The position numbers and the translations under genes are program-made. Shown piece by piece: positions 43,608 to 51,566 of a DNA stretch of 64,000 nucleotides. The notes under the pieces were generated by a model that worked only from the letters and a program-made list of their open reading frames with translations, was not told where the DNA came from and did no database searches. Source of the stretch: Shimia sp. GTDB taxonomy: Bacteria; Pseudomonadota; Alphaproteobacteria; Rhodobacterales; Rhodobacteraceae. Each line of letters starts with the position of its first letter. Positions within the stretch are counted from its first letter, which is position 1. The DNA lies in assembly GCF_022448905.1 (NCBI RefSeq), contig NZ_JAKVCW010000004.1, forward strand, positions 124,001-188,000. The letters are read 5' to 3'.

Positions 43608-44627
43608 ATGACCAACGCCCTCTCCAAGCTTTTGGAAACCCGTGACTGGCTCATGGCCGACGGCGCCACCGGCACCAACCTGTTCAACATGGGCCTCAGC
43701 TCCGGCGACGCGCCAGAACTCTGGAACGCCGACGAGCCACAAAACATCAAAAAACTCTACAGCCTCGCGGTCGACAATGGCTCTGACATCTTTCTGACCA
43801 ATTCCTTTGGCGGCAACGCCTCCCGCCTGAAGCTGCACGACGCCCAGAACCGCGTGCATGAACTCAACCGCCTTGCCGCTGAAATTGGCCGCGACGTGGC
43901 GGACGCCGCAGGTCGCCCAGTTATCGTGGCTGGCTCCGTAGGCCCAACTGGCGACATCATGGAACCCGTAGGTAGCCTGTCCCACGCCGACGCCGTCGAA
44001 ATGTTTCACGAGCAGGCCGAAGGTCTGAAAGAAGGCGGCGCGGACGTGCTGTGGTTGGAAACCATCTCCGCACCAGAAGAGTACAAAGCCGCCGCCGAAG
44101 CTTTTGCCCTCGCGGACATGCCTTGGGTCGGCACCATGAGTTTTGACACCGCAGGCCGCACCATGATGGGTGTGACTTCCGCCGATATGGTGCAACTGGT
44201 CAACAGCCTGCCCAACAAGCCGCTCGGTTTTGGTGCCAACTGCGGCACTGGCGCGCCGGACCTCTTGCGCACTGTGCTTGGCTTCTCCGCCCAAGGCACC
44301 GAGACCCCGATCGTGGCCAAAGGCAACGCGGGCATTCCGAAATACCACGACGGCCACATCCACTATGATGGCACGCCAGAGCTGATGGCAGACTATGCCG
44401 TCATGGCGCGCGACTGCGGCGCGACCATCATTGGCGGCTGCTGCGGCACCATGCCAAACCACCTCAAAGCCATGCGCGAAGCGCTGGAAACCCGCCCCCG
44501 TGGCGAGCGTCCGTCGCTTGAGGCCATTGCCGAAGCGCTTGGCGGCTTCTCCTCTGCCAACGACGGCACCGGCGATGACGCCGCCGCCCCAGCGCGCGAG
44601 CGCCGCGGCCGCCGCCGTCGCGGCTAA
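43608..44627 (+). CDS. bmt: Homocysteine/betaine-homocysteine S-methyltransferase (zinc enzyme)
   Basis: The 339-residue protein belongs to the homocysteine S-methyltransferase family: LMADGATGTNLFNMG at the N-terminus, GSVGPTGDIMEP, LWLETISAPEE, and zinc ligands Cys212 (GANCGTG) and Cys278/Cys279 (GGCCGTMP). Genes of this type in Rhodobacteraceae are usually labelled bmt. From the literature as I remember it, the Phaeobacter orthologue is the homocysteine-binding part of a methionine synthase split into several proteins; the corrinoid protein gene at 47321 would be another part. The C-terminus is an Arg-rich tail (ARERRGRRRRG). AGGAG precedes ATG 43608; the in-frame upstream extension is not protein-like. 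Confidence 0.85.
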   Translation: MTNALSKLLETRDWLMADGATGTNLFNMGLSSGDAPELWNADEPQNIKKLYSLAVDNGSDIFLTNSFGGNASRLKLHDAQNRVHELNRLAAEIGRDVADAAGRPVIVAGSVGPTGDIMEPVGSLSHADAVEMFHEQAEGLKEGGADVLWLETISAPEEYKAAAEAFALADMPWVGTMSFDTAGRTMMGVTSADMVQLVNSLPNKPLGFGANCGTGAPDLLRTVLGFSAQGTETPIVAKGNAGIPKYHDGHIHYDGTPELMADYAVMARDCGATIIGGCCGTMPNHLKAMREALETRPRGERPSLEAIAEALGGFSSANDGTGDDAAAPARERRGRRRRG

Positions 44628-44640
44628 GTCTGAAACACCC

Positions 44641-44672
44641 AAAAGGCGCCGTTCACCGGCGCCTTTTGTTTA
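44641..44672. terminator. Bidirectional intrinsic terminator
   Basis: AAAAGGCGCCG (44641-44651) and CGGCGCCTTTT (44657-44667) are perfect inverted copies around TTCAC. The T-run on one side and A-run on the other allow termination from both the homocysteine methyltransferase gene and the convergent nuclease gene, whose stop codon lies at its edge. Confidence 0.9.
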
Positions 44673-45059
44673 ACTGCAATAGCCGGCGCGCTTGATCCGG
44701 CTTTTCGCAGACGCCTTTTCCAAATGGCGATAGCGCCCTCCAGAGTAGCGCGCGCAATCCAACGCGTGGCCCGCCGCAATCACCGCTGCACCAATGTCCT
44801 GCCCGTTGGCGTAACACACGCCAATGTAGCGATCATACGACCGCTCTCCGGTCAAATCACAGGTCACCTCTTTGCCGCGCAGATAGTTCACCGTCCAGCG
44901 CTTGGCATCCTTGCCTGCACGGGTCTTAAGCTCCGGCGCATCAACCCCTTGAAAACGCACCGGTGTGCCGTCCACGACAATCGTATCCGCGTCGCGCACT
45001 TGCACCTCCGCCCATACCGGCGTGGCCACCAAAACGGCAGCCGCAATTAGTCTTTTCAT
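44670..45059 (-). CDS. Secreted thermonuclease (SNase) family protein
   Basis: The 129-residue protein has a Sec signal peptide (KRLIAAAVLVATPVWA, cleavage before EVQV) and an SNase-like OB-fold: VRDADTIVVDGTPVRFQGVDAPEL, where D-A-D-T and the following R are the metal and phosphate ligands, then GKEVTCDLTGERSYDRYIGVCYANG. Four cysteines may form disulfides in the periplasm. It would cut nucleic acids or merely bind them; small one-domain versions are common in alphaproteobacteria. Confidence 0.88.
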   Translation of the reverse strand: MKRLIAAAVLVATPVWAEVQVRDADTIVVDGTPVRFQGVDAPELKTRAGKDAKRWTVNYLRGKEVTCDLTGERSYDRYIGVCYANGQDIGAAVIAAGHALDCARYSGGRYRHLEKASAKSRIKRAGYCS

Positions 45060-45193
45060 TTTGGTCGTCAGTCTTCTGTGAGTGGTGGCAGCACCTTAGC
45101 AGGCGGCAACTGCCAAGTAACAGAGACAGGCTCACAATAAGGCGCCATGGGCAGACCACCGCCCATAACGCTGTTTTTCAATTCCAAAACCCC

Positions 45194-45925
45194 TCAAAAG
45201 GCGTATTTTGACCGCAGCGTCGCAACCGTGTCGCCATTCTCTGCCAGCCACGTATTGAAAGCCTCCACAACGTCCGCACGGTTGCTGGAAGACACATGAT
45301 AATTCGACACGGAGTGCGGCAGACTCTCATCAAACACCAGTGCCGTCTCGTCTTTGCCCAACTCACGCAAAACACGGCGGATCACATCCTGATTGGCATA
45401 GGCCCCGTCAATCCGCCCAACCAGCGCTTGACGCACCATGCCAATAAAGCTGGAGTTCTCCTTGAGCTTCACATCGCCGCTATTGATCCGATCGAGCCAG
45501 GAATACGGCGTGAACCCCAAAACCGTGCCAAGTTGATCAACCTCGTCTGCTGGACGCCCAACATGCTCAGGCAACACCATCACGCCATCGATCGCTTCAA
45601 CCACAACGTCGGAATAAACCACGCTCTGACCGTCTTTCAGTTCCGCCGACCAATAGGCGTTGTCCGGGTATTTCAGGTCCACATCCCCCGTGACCACCGC
45701 CTGCATCAGCCGGGTGATTGGCAAGGCTTTGAACTCCAGTTCATACCCTTCATCCTCCGCAAAGGCGGTCAAAAGGTCCGCCCCAAATCCGGTGTAACTC
45801 TGCCCGTCCCAATTGTAGTGCGGAAGGTATTCAATGTTTTCCACGCCCACGACTAGGCGTTCGGCGGTGGCCACTCCGGCCGTACAGGCCAACGAAAGGC
45901 CAACTGCTGCAATCACGTTCTTCAT
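45194..45925 (-). CDS. Periplasmic solute-binding protein, SBP_bac_3 family
   Basis: The 243-residue protein has a Sec signal (KNVIAAVGLSLACTAGVATA, cleavage before ERLVVG) and the amino-acid-binding-protein outline: VVGVENIEYLPHYNWDGQSY, GFGADLLTAFAEDEGYELEF and a hinge crossing GDVDLKYPDNAYWSA. No ABC permease or ATPase lies next to it, so it is an orphan binding protein or sensor. ATG 45925 is preceded by GGAGACGG. A hydrophilic extension upstream was excluded because it is unlike the family. Confidence 0.85.
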   Translation of the reverse strand: MKNVIAAVGLSLACTAGVATAERLVVGVENIEYLPHYNWDGQSYTGFGADLLTAFAEDEGYELEFKALPITRLMQAVVTGDVDLKYPDNAYWSAELKDGQSVVYSDVVVEAIDGVMVLPEHVGRPADEVDQLGTVLGFTPYSWLDRINSGDVKLKENSSFIGMVRQALVGRIDGAYANQDVIRRVLRELGKDETALVFDESLPHSVSNYHVSSSNRADVVEAFNTWLAENGDTVATLRSKYAF

Positions 45926-46014
45926 AGTCCGTCTCCTATGGAAATAACTCAGACCCGCAGCATCAGGGCCTGAAACTTTCCAATGTGTTGACTTTCGCAA
46001 AAGCTGAAACAGTT

Positions 46015-47100
46015 TCAGAAAAGCGCCAGTTGTCCATCCCGCGCGAGTGGCACCTCAAACAGATCACAGCGCAGTTTGGGCATCTCTTCATTCAAGCCAA
46101 AACGCACACGGGCTTTCTCCACCCGCTTTGCGATCATCTCCGCATAGATCCCCTCGCCCCGCATGCGTTTGTTGAACTCCGCGTGATACAGCTCCCCGCC
46201 ATGCATCTCCCGCATCCGCGCCAGAACTTTTGCCGCGCGCCCTGGATTGGCCGCCTCTAACCATTCCTCAAACAACGGCGCCACCTCCATTGGCAGACGC
46301 AACATGATCCAAGCCATGCCGGTAGCACCGGCGTCCGCAGCTGCCTCTATAAGCGCCTCAACCTCATGATCCGTCAAACCCGGCACCACCGGCGCCAGCA
46401 TCGCGCGCACCGGGATGCCCGCCTCTGTGAGCTTTCGAATGATCTCCAACCGCCGTTTGGGCAAGGGACAGCGTGGCTCCATCGCGCGCGATAGGCCCAC
46501 ATCCATCGTCGTCAAAGACACCCCGACCTGCGCCAGACCTTTGGCCGCCATGTCACTCAAAATATCAATGTCGCGCTCGACCAATGTGCCTTTGGTGGTG
46601 ATGGCCACCGGATGATTAAACCGCTGCAAAACCTCCAACACTGAACGCATCACACGATAGCGCCGCTCAATCGGCTGATACGGATCGGTGTTGGTGCCAA
46701 TCGCCAATAGGCTGGGCTGATAGGCTTTGCGCCGCAACTCTTTCTCCAGCACCTCCGCCGCCTTCGGCCGCGCCACCAGCTTGCTTTCAAAATCCAACCC
46801 CGGCGACAGCCCCAGATAGGCATGTGTCGGCCGCGCAAAACAATAAGTGCAGCCATGCTCACACCCACGATAGGGATTAAGGGAGCGATCAAATGGTATG
46901 TCCGTCGACGTATTGCGTGTGATCACTGACCGGGGCCGCTCCTCACTCACCTCAGTGACAAAGGCACCCCGCTCTTCCGGGATCTCCCAACCATCCTGCA
47001 CGTCCTCGCGCTCCAGCTCATAGCGCCCAGGCGCATTGCTTTGCGCCCCCCGCGCCTTGCGCCGTGCCACATCGATTTTGGACTGTTTCAGGTCAGACAT
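46015..47100 (-). CDS. PA0069-type radical SAM protein
   Basis: The 361-residue protein has the radical SAM cluster motif C-x3-C-x2-C at Cys80, 84 and 87 (YRGCEHGCTYCFAR), preceded by PRSVITRNTSTDIPFDRSLN, a segment typical of the PA0069 family, distantly related to spore photoproduct lyase SplB. It then shows the SAM-binding barrel strands (LLAIGTNTDPYQPIE, VAITTKGTLVERD). The substrate of this family is not known to me; DNA repair has been guessed. ATG 47100 gives the normal N-terminus. It is divergent from the corrinoid protein gene across 220 bases. Confidence 0.88.
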   Translation of the reverse strand: MSDLKQSKIDVARRKARGAQSNAPGRYELEREDVQDGWEIPEERGAFVTEVSEERPRSVITRNTSTDIPFDRSLNPYRGCEHGCTYCFARPTHAYLGLSPGLDFESKLVARPKAAEVLEKELRRKAYQPSLLAIGTNTDPYQPIERRYRVMRSVLEVLQRFNHPVAITTKGTLVERDIDILSDMAAKGLAQVGVSLTTMDVGLSRAMEPRCPLPKRRLEIIRKLTEAGIPVRAMLAPVVPGLTDHEVEALIEAAADAGATGMAWIMLRLPMEVAPLFEEWLEAANPGRAAKVLARMREMHGGELYHAEFNKRMRGEGIYAEMIAKRVEKARVRFGLNEEMPKLRCDLFEVPLARDGQLALF

Positions 47101-47320
47101 ACGCCCAAAATAGAACAAAAAGTGAACACATGCAACAAACCCCATGATCTGGATGAGAAACTTTCATCTCTCACATGATTTTTGCCCCTACACGTCGCAC
47201 CCGGCGCTGGCTATGTCGCTATTCAGACAGTTTGCCCGCTCAAAAGCATTGAAAGCTGGGGTATATTGAATAGCAACCGGTGCCCGCTTCGGGCCCCCGC
47301 CAGGGTATGGGAATACGCGC
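47101..47320. other. Divergent promoter region between the radical SAM and corrinoid protein genes
   Basis: This 220-base gap must hold the promoters of two divergent genes. It has an AT-rich patch with TATATT near 47263 and a short stem GCCCG-CTTC-GGGC near 47283-47296 close to the corrinoid gene start. I looked for a cobalamin riboswitch and found only a weak resemblance. Confidence 0.4.
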
Positions 47321-48022
47321 ATGTCAGAAGAAGAAGACGACATCATCCTGTCCGAACTCAATGACGAGGAACTTGTCCAACAGATGTTTGACGACCTCTA
47401 CGATGGCCTCAAGGAGGAAATCGAAGAAGGTGTGAACATCCTGCTGGAACGCGGCTGGGAACCCTACCGCATCCTGACCGAAGCGCTGGTGGGCGGAATG
47501 ACCATCGTTGGCGCTGACTTCCGCGATGGTATCCTCTTTGTCCCTGAAGTGCTTCTGGCGGCCAACGCCATGAAGGGCGGCATGTCCATCCTGAAGCCTT
47601 TGCTGGCCGAAACCGGCGCGCCACGCATGGGTTCTATGGTCATCGGGACCGTCAAAGGCGACATTCACGACATCGGCAAGAACCTGGTTTCCATGATGAT
47701 GGAAGGCGCTGGTTTTGAAGTGGTGGACCTCGGCATCAACAACGCTGTTGAAAGCTACTTGGAAGCGCTTGAAGAGCACAAGCCGGACATCCTCGGCATG
47801 TCTGCCTTGCTCACCACCACCATGCCCTACATGAAGGTTGTCATCGACACGATGGTCGAGCAAGGCCTGCGTGATGACTACATCGTTCTGGTTGGCGGTG
47901 CCCCACTGAACGAAGAGTTTGGCAAGGCCATTGGCGCAGACGCCTACTGCCGTGACGCGGCTGTGGCCGTCGAAACCGCCAAAGAATGGGTTGCGCGCAA
48001 ACACAACCAGATGAGCGCCTGA
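47321..48022 (+). CDS. Corrinoid-binding (B12) methyl-carrier protein
   Basis: The 233-residue protein has a four-helix cap domain at residues 1-95 and a cobalamin-binding Rossmann domain with the D-x-H-x-x-G motif at Asp114-His116-Gly119 (GTVKGDIHDIGK), followed by LGINNAVESYLEAL, MSALLTTTMPYMK and VLVGGAPLNEEFG. This is the cognate carrier of methyltransferase systems and matches the B12 module of methionine synthase. With the homocysteine methyltransferase at 43608 it fits the split methionine synthase described for roseobacters; the pterin and reactivation parts are not in this window. A strong terminator follows, so the methyltransferase gene downstream is probably partly separate. Confidence 0.9.
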   Translation: MSEEEDDIILSELNDEELVQQMFDDLYDGLKEEIEEGVNILLERGWEPYRILTEALVGGMTIVGADFRDGILFVPEVLLAANAMKGGMSILKPLLAETGAPRMGSMVIGTVKGDIHDIGKNLVSMMMEGAGFEVVDLGINNAVESYLEALEEHKPDILGMSALLTTTMPYMKVVIDTMVEQGLRDDYIVLVGGAPLNEEFGKAIGADAYCRDAAVAVETAKEWVARKHNQMSA

Positions 48023-48063
48023 TCAGGCCCTATCCCTTTGCTCACTCCCCGAGCGATTTGATC

Positions 48064-48095
48064 CGGCCCGCCCTTCACAGGCGGGCCGTTTTTGT
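48064..48095 (+). terminator. Intrinsic terminator of the corrinoid protein gene
   Basis: CGGCCCGCC (48064-48072) and GGCGGGCCG (48080-48088) form a perfect nine-base stem around a seven-base loop, followed by TTTTTGTT. Confidence 0.88.
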
Positions 48096-48108
48096 TCAAG
48101 GTACCGAC

Positions 48109-48801
48109 ATGTCAGGACTTTACTCCCCCGATCTCGCCCGCATCCACGCCGAAGGCTACAACGACACCTTTGACGAGGCACACGACTGGCTCGCCGCGCA
48201 AATTCTGCACGGCCCCGCCAACGCCCATCTGTTTGACATTGGCTGCGGCGATGGCACCTGGCTTTCCGTGGCCGAAGACCGCGGCGTCATGGGCGAAGGC
48301 GTTGACCTCTCTCCGGCCTTTGTGGAAATCGCCCAAGCTCGTGGCCTTCTGGTCAAACAAGGCAACGCAGCCGACATCCGCATCCCCAAAGGCACCACCG
48401 CGATCACCTGTCTTGGAGAAGTTCTGAGCTACATAGACGCCACCACCAAACGCGACACGCTTCTGCCCGTGGCCCGCGCGGCGTTTGACGCGCTGCCCTC
48501 CGGCGGTCTGCTCTTTGCCGACCTCATCGGCCCCCGATGCCTACCCAAAGCGCCACGCAACACTGGCATAGACTGGCAAATGCGCATTGAAGTCACCGTC
48601 GAGCGCGACCTCCTCACCCGCCGCATCGAAACCCAGGTGGGCGATCGGTTTGACACGGTCATCCACCAGCAATCCCGACGCCATCCGGCAAGCACTAAAC
48701 AGGCGCTTGAAGCCATCGGCTGGCGTTGCGAGATCCTCGATAGCTACGGCCCTGCAGGGCTTCTCCGGGGACGTTTTGCCATCAAGCTGACCAAGCCATG
48801 A
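48109..48801 (+). CDS. Class I SAM-dependent methyltransferase
   Basis: The 230-residue protein has the class I methyltransferase motifs: LFDIGCGDGTWL (SAM-binding motif I), GEGVDLSPAFVEIA (motif II acidic residue) and GNAADIRIP, ITCLGEVLSYID. The target is unknown. It starts just after the corrinoid gene terminator and overlaps the DUF1638 gene by ATGA, so these two proteins may act together, perhaps around methyl transfer or cofactor modification. ATG 48109 is used; longer in-frame sequence overlaps the corrinoid gene and its terminator. Confidence 0.87.
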   Translation: MSGLYSPDLARIHAEGYNDTFDEAHDWLAAQILHGPANAHLFDIGCGDGTWLSVAEDRGVMGEGVDLSPAFVEIAQARGLLVKQGNAADIRIPKGTTAITCLGEVLSYIDATTKRDTLLPVARAAFDALPSGGLLFADLIGPRCLPKAPRNTGIDWQMRIEVTVERDLLTRRIETQVGDRFDTVIHQQSRRHPASTKQALEAIGWRCEILDSYGPAGLLRGRFAIKLTKP

Positions 48802-49439
48802 CGCAACTCCCCAACGACAGAACGCTGGCGCAATCTGGCCTTGCCCCCACTGGCTCAACCGGCCGCATACTTCTGCTGGCCTGCGGCGCGCTCGCGCGTG
48901 AAATCCTTGACCTGATCAAACTCAACAACTGGTCCCACATGGACCTCACCTGCCTGCCCGCCATCTTCCACATCCATCCAGAAAAAATCGCGCCGGCCGT
49001 TCGCGACGCCGTTGCCAAACATCGCGACAGCTACGCCGACATCTTTGTGGTCTACGCTGACTGCGGCACCGGCGGGCAGCTTCAACAAACCTGCGACGAA
49101 CTAGGCGTCAAAATGATCGCAGGCCCCCATTGCTACAGCTTTTTTGAAGGCAACGACCGCTTTGCCAAAATCGCTGAAGACGAATTCACCGCCTTCTACC
49201 TGACCGACTTTCTGGTCCGCCAATTTGACGCTTTTATCATCAAACCCATGGGGTTGGATCGCCACCCCGAATTGATGGAGATGTACTTCGGCAACTACGA
49301 GAAACTGGTCTATCAGGCCCAAACCGACGATCCCGCGCTGACCGAAAAAGCCAAAGAATGTGCGGATCACCTCGGCCTGGCCTTCGAGCGTCGCTTCACT
49401 GGCTACGGTGACATGGCCACCGCGCTCAAGGCCCTATAA
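48798..49439 (+). CDS. DUF1638 family protein
   Basis: The 213-residue cytoplasmic protein shows conserved-looking cysteine/histidine sites: LLACGALAREILD near residue 28, YADCGTGGQL near 77, and GPHCYSFFEGND near 103, which together could hold a metal. DUF1638 genes are found beside corrinoid-dependent methyltransferase genes in methanogens and roseobacters, but I know no established reaction. It overlaps the SAM methyltransferase gene as ATGA and ends at a hairpin shared with the convergent ATP-grasp gene. Confidence 0.85.
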   Translation: MTQLPNDRTLAQSGLAPTGSTGRILLLACGALAREILDLIKLNNWSHMDLTCLPAIFHIHPEKIAPAVRDAVAKHRDSYADIFVVYADCGTGGQLQQTCDELGVKMIAGPHCYSFFEGNDRFAKIAEDEFTAFYLTDFLVRQFDAFIIKPMGLDRHPELMEMYFGNYEKLVYQAQTDDPALTEKAKECADHLGLAFERRFTGYGDMATALKAL

Positions 49440-49444
49440 AATAG

Positions 49445-49471
49445 GAGGCGCCCCAATTTGGAGCGCCTCTC
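49445..49471. terminator. Probable bidirectional terminator
   Basis: GAGGCGC and GCGCCTC form a seven-base stem (extended by C-G pairs) between the convergent DUF1638 and ATP-grasp genes. The flanking U-run is imperfect (TCTCTAACCCTTT), so efficiency is uncertain. Confidence 0.6.
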
Positions 49472-49478
49472 TAACCCT

Positions 49479-50714
49479 TTAGGACAACCGCCGCGTCGGC
49501 GTCTTGTCTGTCGTGTCTTCAGACGTCTCCGCTCGACGGTTCTTCTCCAACAGCGCCTCAAACGCATCAAATATGCGCTTCATGTGCTTGCTTTTGTACG
49601 GAAAAACCTCTTCGTCATCCATGTCATGCACGATCAGCGCATTGTCCGCTTCAAACACGACCAGATTGCCATCCGGGTCTTCGGCGCAATCCACACCAAA
49701 GTAATCCAGATCAATCGCATCGGTCAGCGCGCCAAACCCACTTTCGTGTCGCGTCACAAACCGGCGCTCAAAACTGTCCATCCAGGCCGCCTCTTCGGCG
49801 CGCTTCTCGGCAAACTCTTCCATGCGCGCGTTCAGGTACCAAAGGTCCCACTGGTCCGCGATGGCCATGTGGCATGGGAAAGGCTGCCCATCCACAAAGA
49901 TCACGCGGTATTTGCGATAAAACCCGTCTTCCCGCGTTGCGTAACGGATATACTCGGAGACGAAGAACGCGACTTCATTGCGCTCAAACAGGTAGTCACT
50001 CAACGCATCCCGGCTTTCGATCAGCACCAGCCCTTCGCCCGCATGGCTACCTACCGGCCGCACCACATAGGGGTAATCCCCAAGCGCCGCCAAACTGTCT
50101 TCCGCCGCTGCATCTTCCAGTTCCCAGCGGTCAAACCGCTGCGTCTTCGGCAAAGTCAAACCCGGTTGGCCGGCAAACATCGCTTCAAGCGAATCCCGCT
50201 CAAGATCTACCTGACCATTTGGTAAGTTTACCACTTTGGTTCCCACTGCTGCGGTCAACGCGCGCACCTTGTTCTGAAACGCTTCGGCCTTCACACTGTC
50301 CGCAGGAGCGGCGCAAAACGCCACATCATGGGCGGGCAGATCGATCTGCTCGTCGCTCTCAACATTCAGATAATAAGTCAGAATTTCAACATCTGCACCC
50401 TGCAGCAAAAACTCAATTGGGGTGTTGCCTCCAATATGGCTCGGTTCAGCAAACACCAGCAGTTTAGTGCGCGCGCCATCTGTTTTTTTGGTGCTGAAAA
50501 TACGTTGACGCTTCAGCGCCTCATCCTGCCAGGCCAGCCCTGCTGCGCGGTTGCCCTGCAACTGATCAATCACCGACAGATCCATAAAGATGCCGTCCGC
50601 ATCTTTCCCGGTGAACACTTTGCTCAGCAGCTCATTGCGCAGAGGCTGCAGATCGACGCCGTCAAACGCCATCTTCGTCAGGCTCGCAAGCCCGATTCTT
50701 TCTTGAGGTTCCAT
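49479..50714 (-). CDS. ATP-grasp protein, RimK/glutathione synthetase-like
   Basis: The 411-residue protein has an N-terminal helical part that looks like a pair of TPR-type helices (LSVIDQLQGNRAAGLAWQDEAL), a Rossmann-like pre-ATP-grasp segment (TKLLVFAEPSHIGGNTPIEF), and an ATP-grasp domain with YPYVVRPVGSHAGEGLVLIE (nucleotide-binding lysine/arginine position), FFVSEYIRY, YRVIFVDGQPFPCHMA and GVDCAEDPDGNLVVFEADN (metal-binding Asp/Glu/Asn). Such enzymes ligate a carboxylate to an amine using ATP. No peptide precursor or partner enzyme lies beside it. ATG 50714 has GGAG six bases upstream. Confidence 0.82.
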   Translation of the reverse strand: MEPQERIGLASLTKMAFDGVDLQPLRNELLSKVFTGKDADGIFMDLSVIDQLQGNRAAGLAWQDEALKRQRIFSTKKTDGARTKLLVFAEPSHIGGNTPIEFLLQGADVEILTYYLNVESDEQIDLPAHDVAFCAAPADSVKAEAFQNKVRALTAAVGTKVVNLPNGQVDLERDSLEAMFAGQPGLTLPKTQRFDRWELEDAAAEDSLAALGDYPYVVRPVGSHAGEGLVLIESRDALSDYLFERNEVAFFVSEYIRYATREDGFYRKYRVIFVDGQPFPCHMAIADQWDLWYLNARMEEFAEKRAEEAAWMDSFERRFVTRHESGFGALTDAIDLDYFGVDCAEDPDGNLVVFEADNALIVHDMDDEEVFPYKSKHMKRIFDAFEALLEKNRRAETSEDTTDKTPTRRLS

Positions 50715-50858
50715 TCTGGCTCCTAATTTTCGTGCCCTACTGGAATGCCCCAATCGTTGTTAAAAATAGGTGCAAGCAACCATTACAATTTTCACTAACT
50801 GCAAATTTGTTTTGTCGGAGATCAAAGGCTCTTGGAAAAACCACTGCTCCCCAACGGC

Positions 50859-51482
50859 TTACACCAAAGATGTCACCCACAAAATTGTCGCATCGTCTTC
50901 GCTGACCGACACCACATTGTGGCCCATTGAGCCATCGTAATAAGCACTGTCTCCGCGGCGCATTTCCACCGGTTCATAAAACTCGGTGTAAAGCGTGATC
51001 ACGCCAGTCAGCACATAGAGAAACTCTTCCCCATCGTGCCGCACCCAGCCGTCAAACTCGTCCATCGACCGCGCCCGCACGCGCGCCCGATATGGCAACA
51101 TCGCCTTCTTGCGTAGCCCCTCGGCCAAAAGCTCATGTTCATAGGTGGTGGTCACCTGCCGGGTGCCTTCACCGGATTTCACCACCGACATCCGCCCGTT
51201 GACCTGATCCTTCTGCGGCGCAGTGAACAGCTGCGGCACAGAAATCTCCAAGCCCACCGCCAGTTTCTTCACCGCGTCATACGTCGGCGACATCTGGCCA
51301 TTCTCGATCTTGGACAGCGTGGACCGCGCCAAACCAGCCTGGCTCGCCGCCTGCTCCAGCGTCCAGTTGCGAGCCTTGCGCAGCTCACGCACACGTTCAC
51401 CAAGGTCCAGCGGCTCAACATGATCCTGCTCGCCGTTTTCACGCGCGATCTTGATCAAGGATTTTGGGTCTTTAGAGGTCAT
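50859..51482 (-). CDS. XRE family regulator with cupin domain
   Basis: The 207-residue protein has a helix-turn-helix domain (RVRELRKARNWTLEQAASQA, then ARSTLSKIENGQMSPTYDAV) and a C-terminal cupin (GEEFLYVLTGVITLYTEFYE, GDSAYYDGSMGHNVVSVSED). It is divergent from the acyl-CoA ligase gene with an 84-base gap and is its likely regulator, sensing a small acid through the cupin. ATG 51482 is chosen; the upstream in-frame sequence overlaps the ligase gene. Confidence 0.9.
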   Translation of the reverse strand: MTSKDPKSLIKIARENGEQDHVEPLDLGERVRELRKARNWTLEQAASQAGLARSTLSKIENGQMSPTYDAVKKLAVGLEISVPQLFTAPQKDQVNGRMSVVKSGEGTRQVTTTYEHELLAEGLRKKAMLPYRARVRARSMDEFDGWVRHDGEEFLYVLTGVITLYTEFYEPVEMRRGDSAYYDGSMGHNVVSVSEDDATILWVTSLV

Positions 51483-51566
51483 GCGCGCTTTTATCCCGCA
51501 CAAGACGCAACTGGCAACCGCCTCCTGCCTCTTGCACGTGTCGCTCAAGCCGCATAGGCCATTTCC

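Noticed and set aside
47265..47320. Possible cobalamin riboswitch upstream of the corrinoid protein gene (GGTGCCCGCTTCGGGC followed by AGGGTATGGGAA).
   Set aside because: Only the first box vaguely matches; the B12 box and downstream core are missing and the start codon follows at once.
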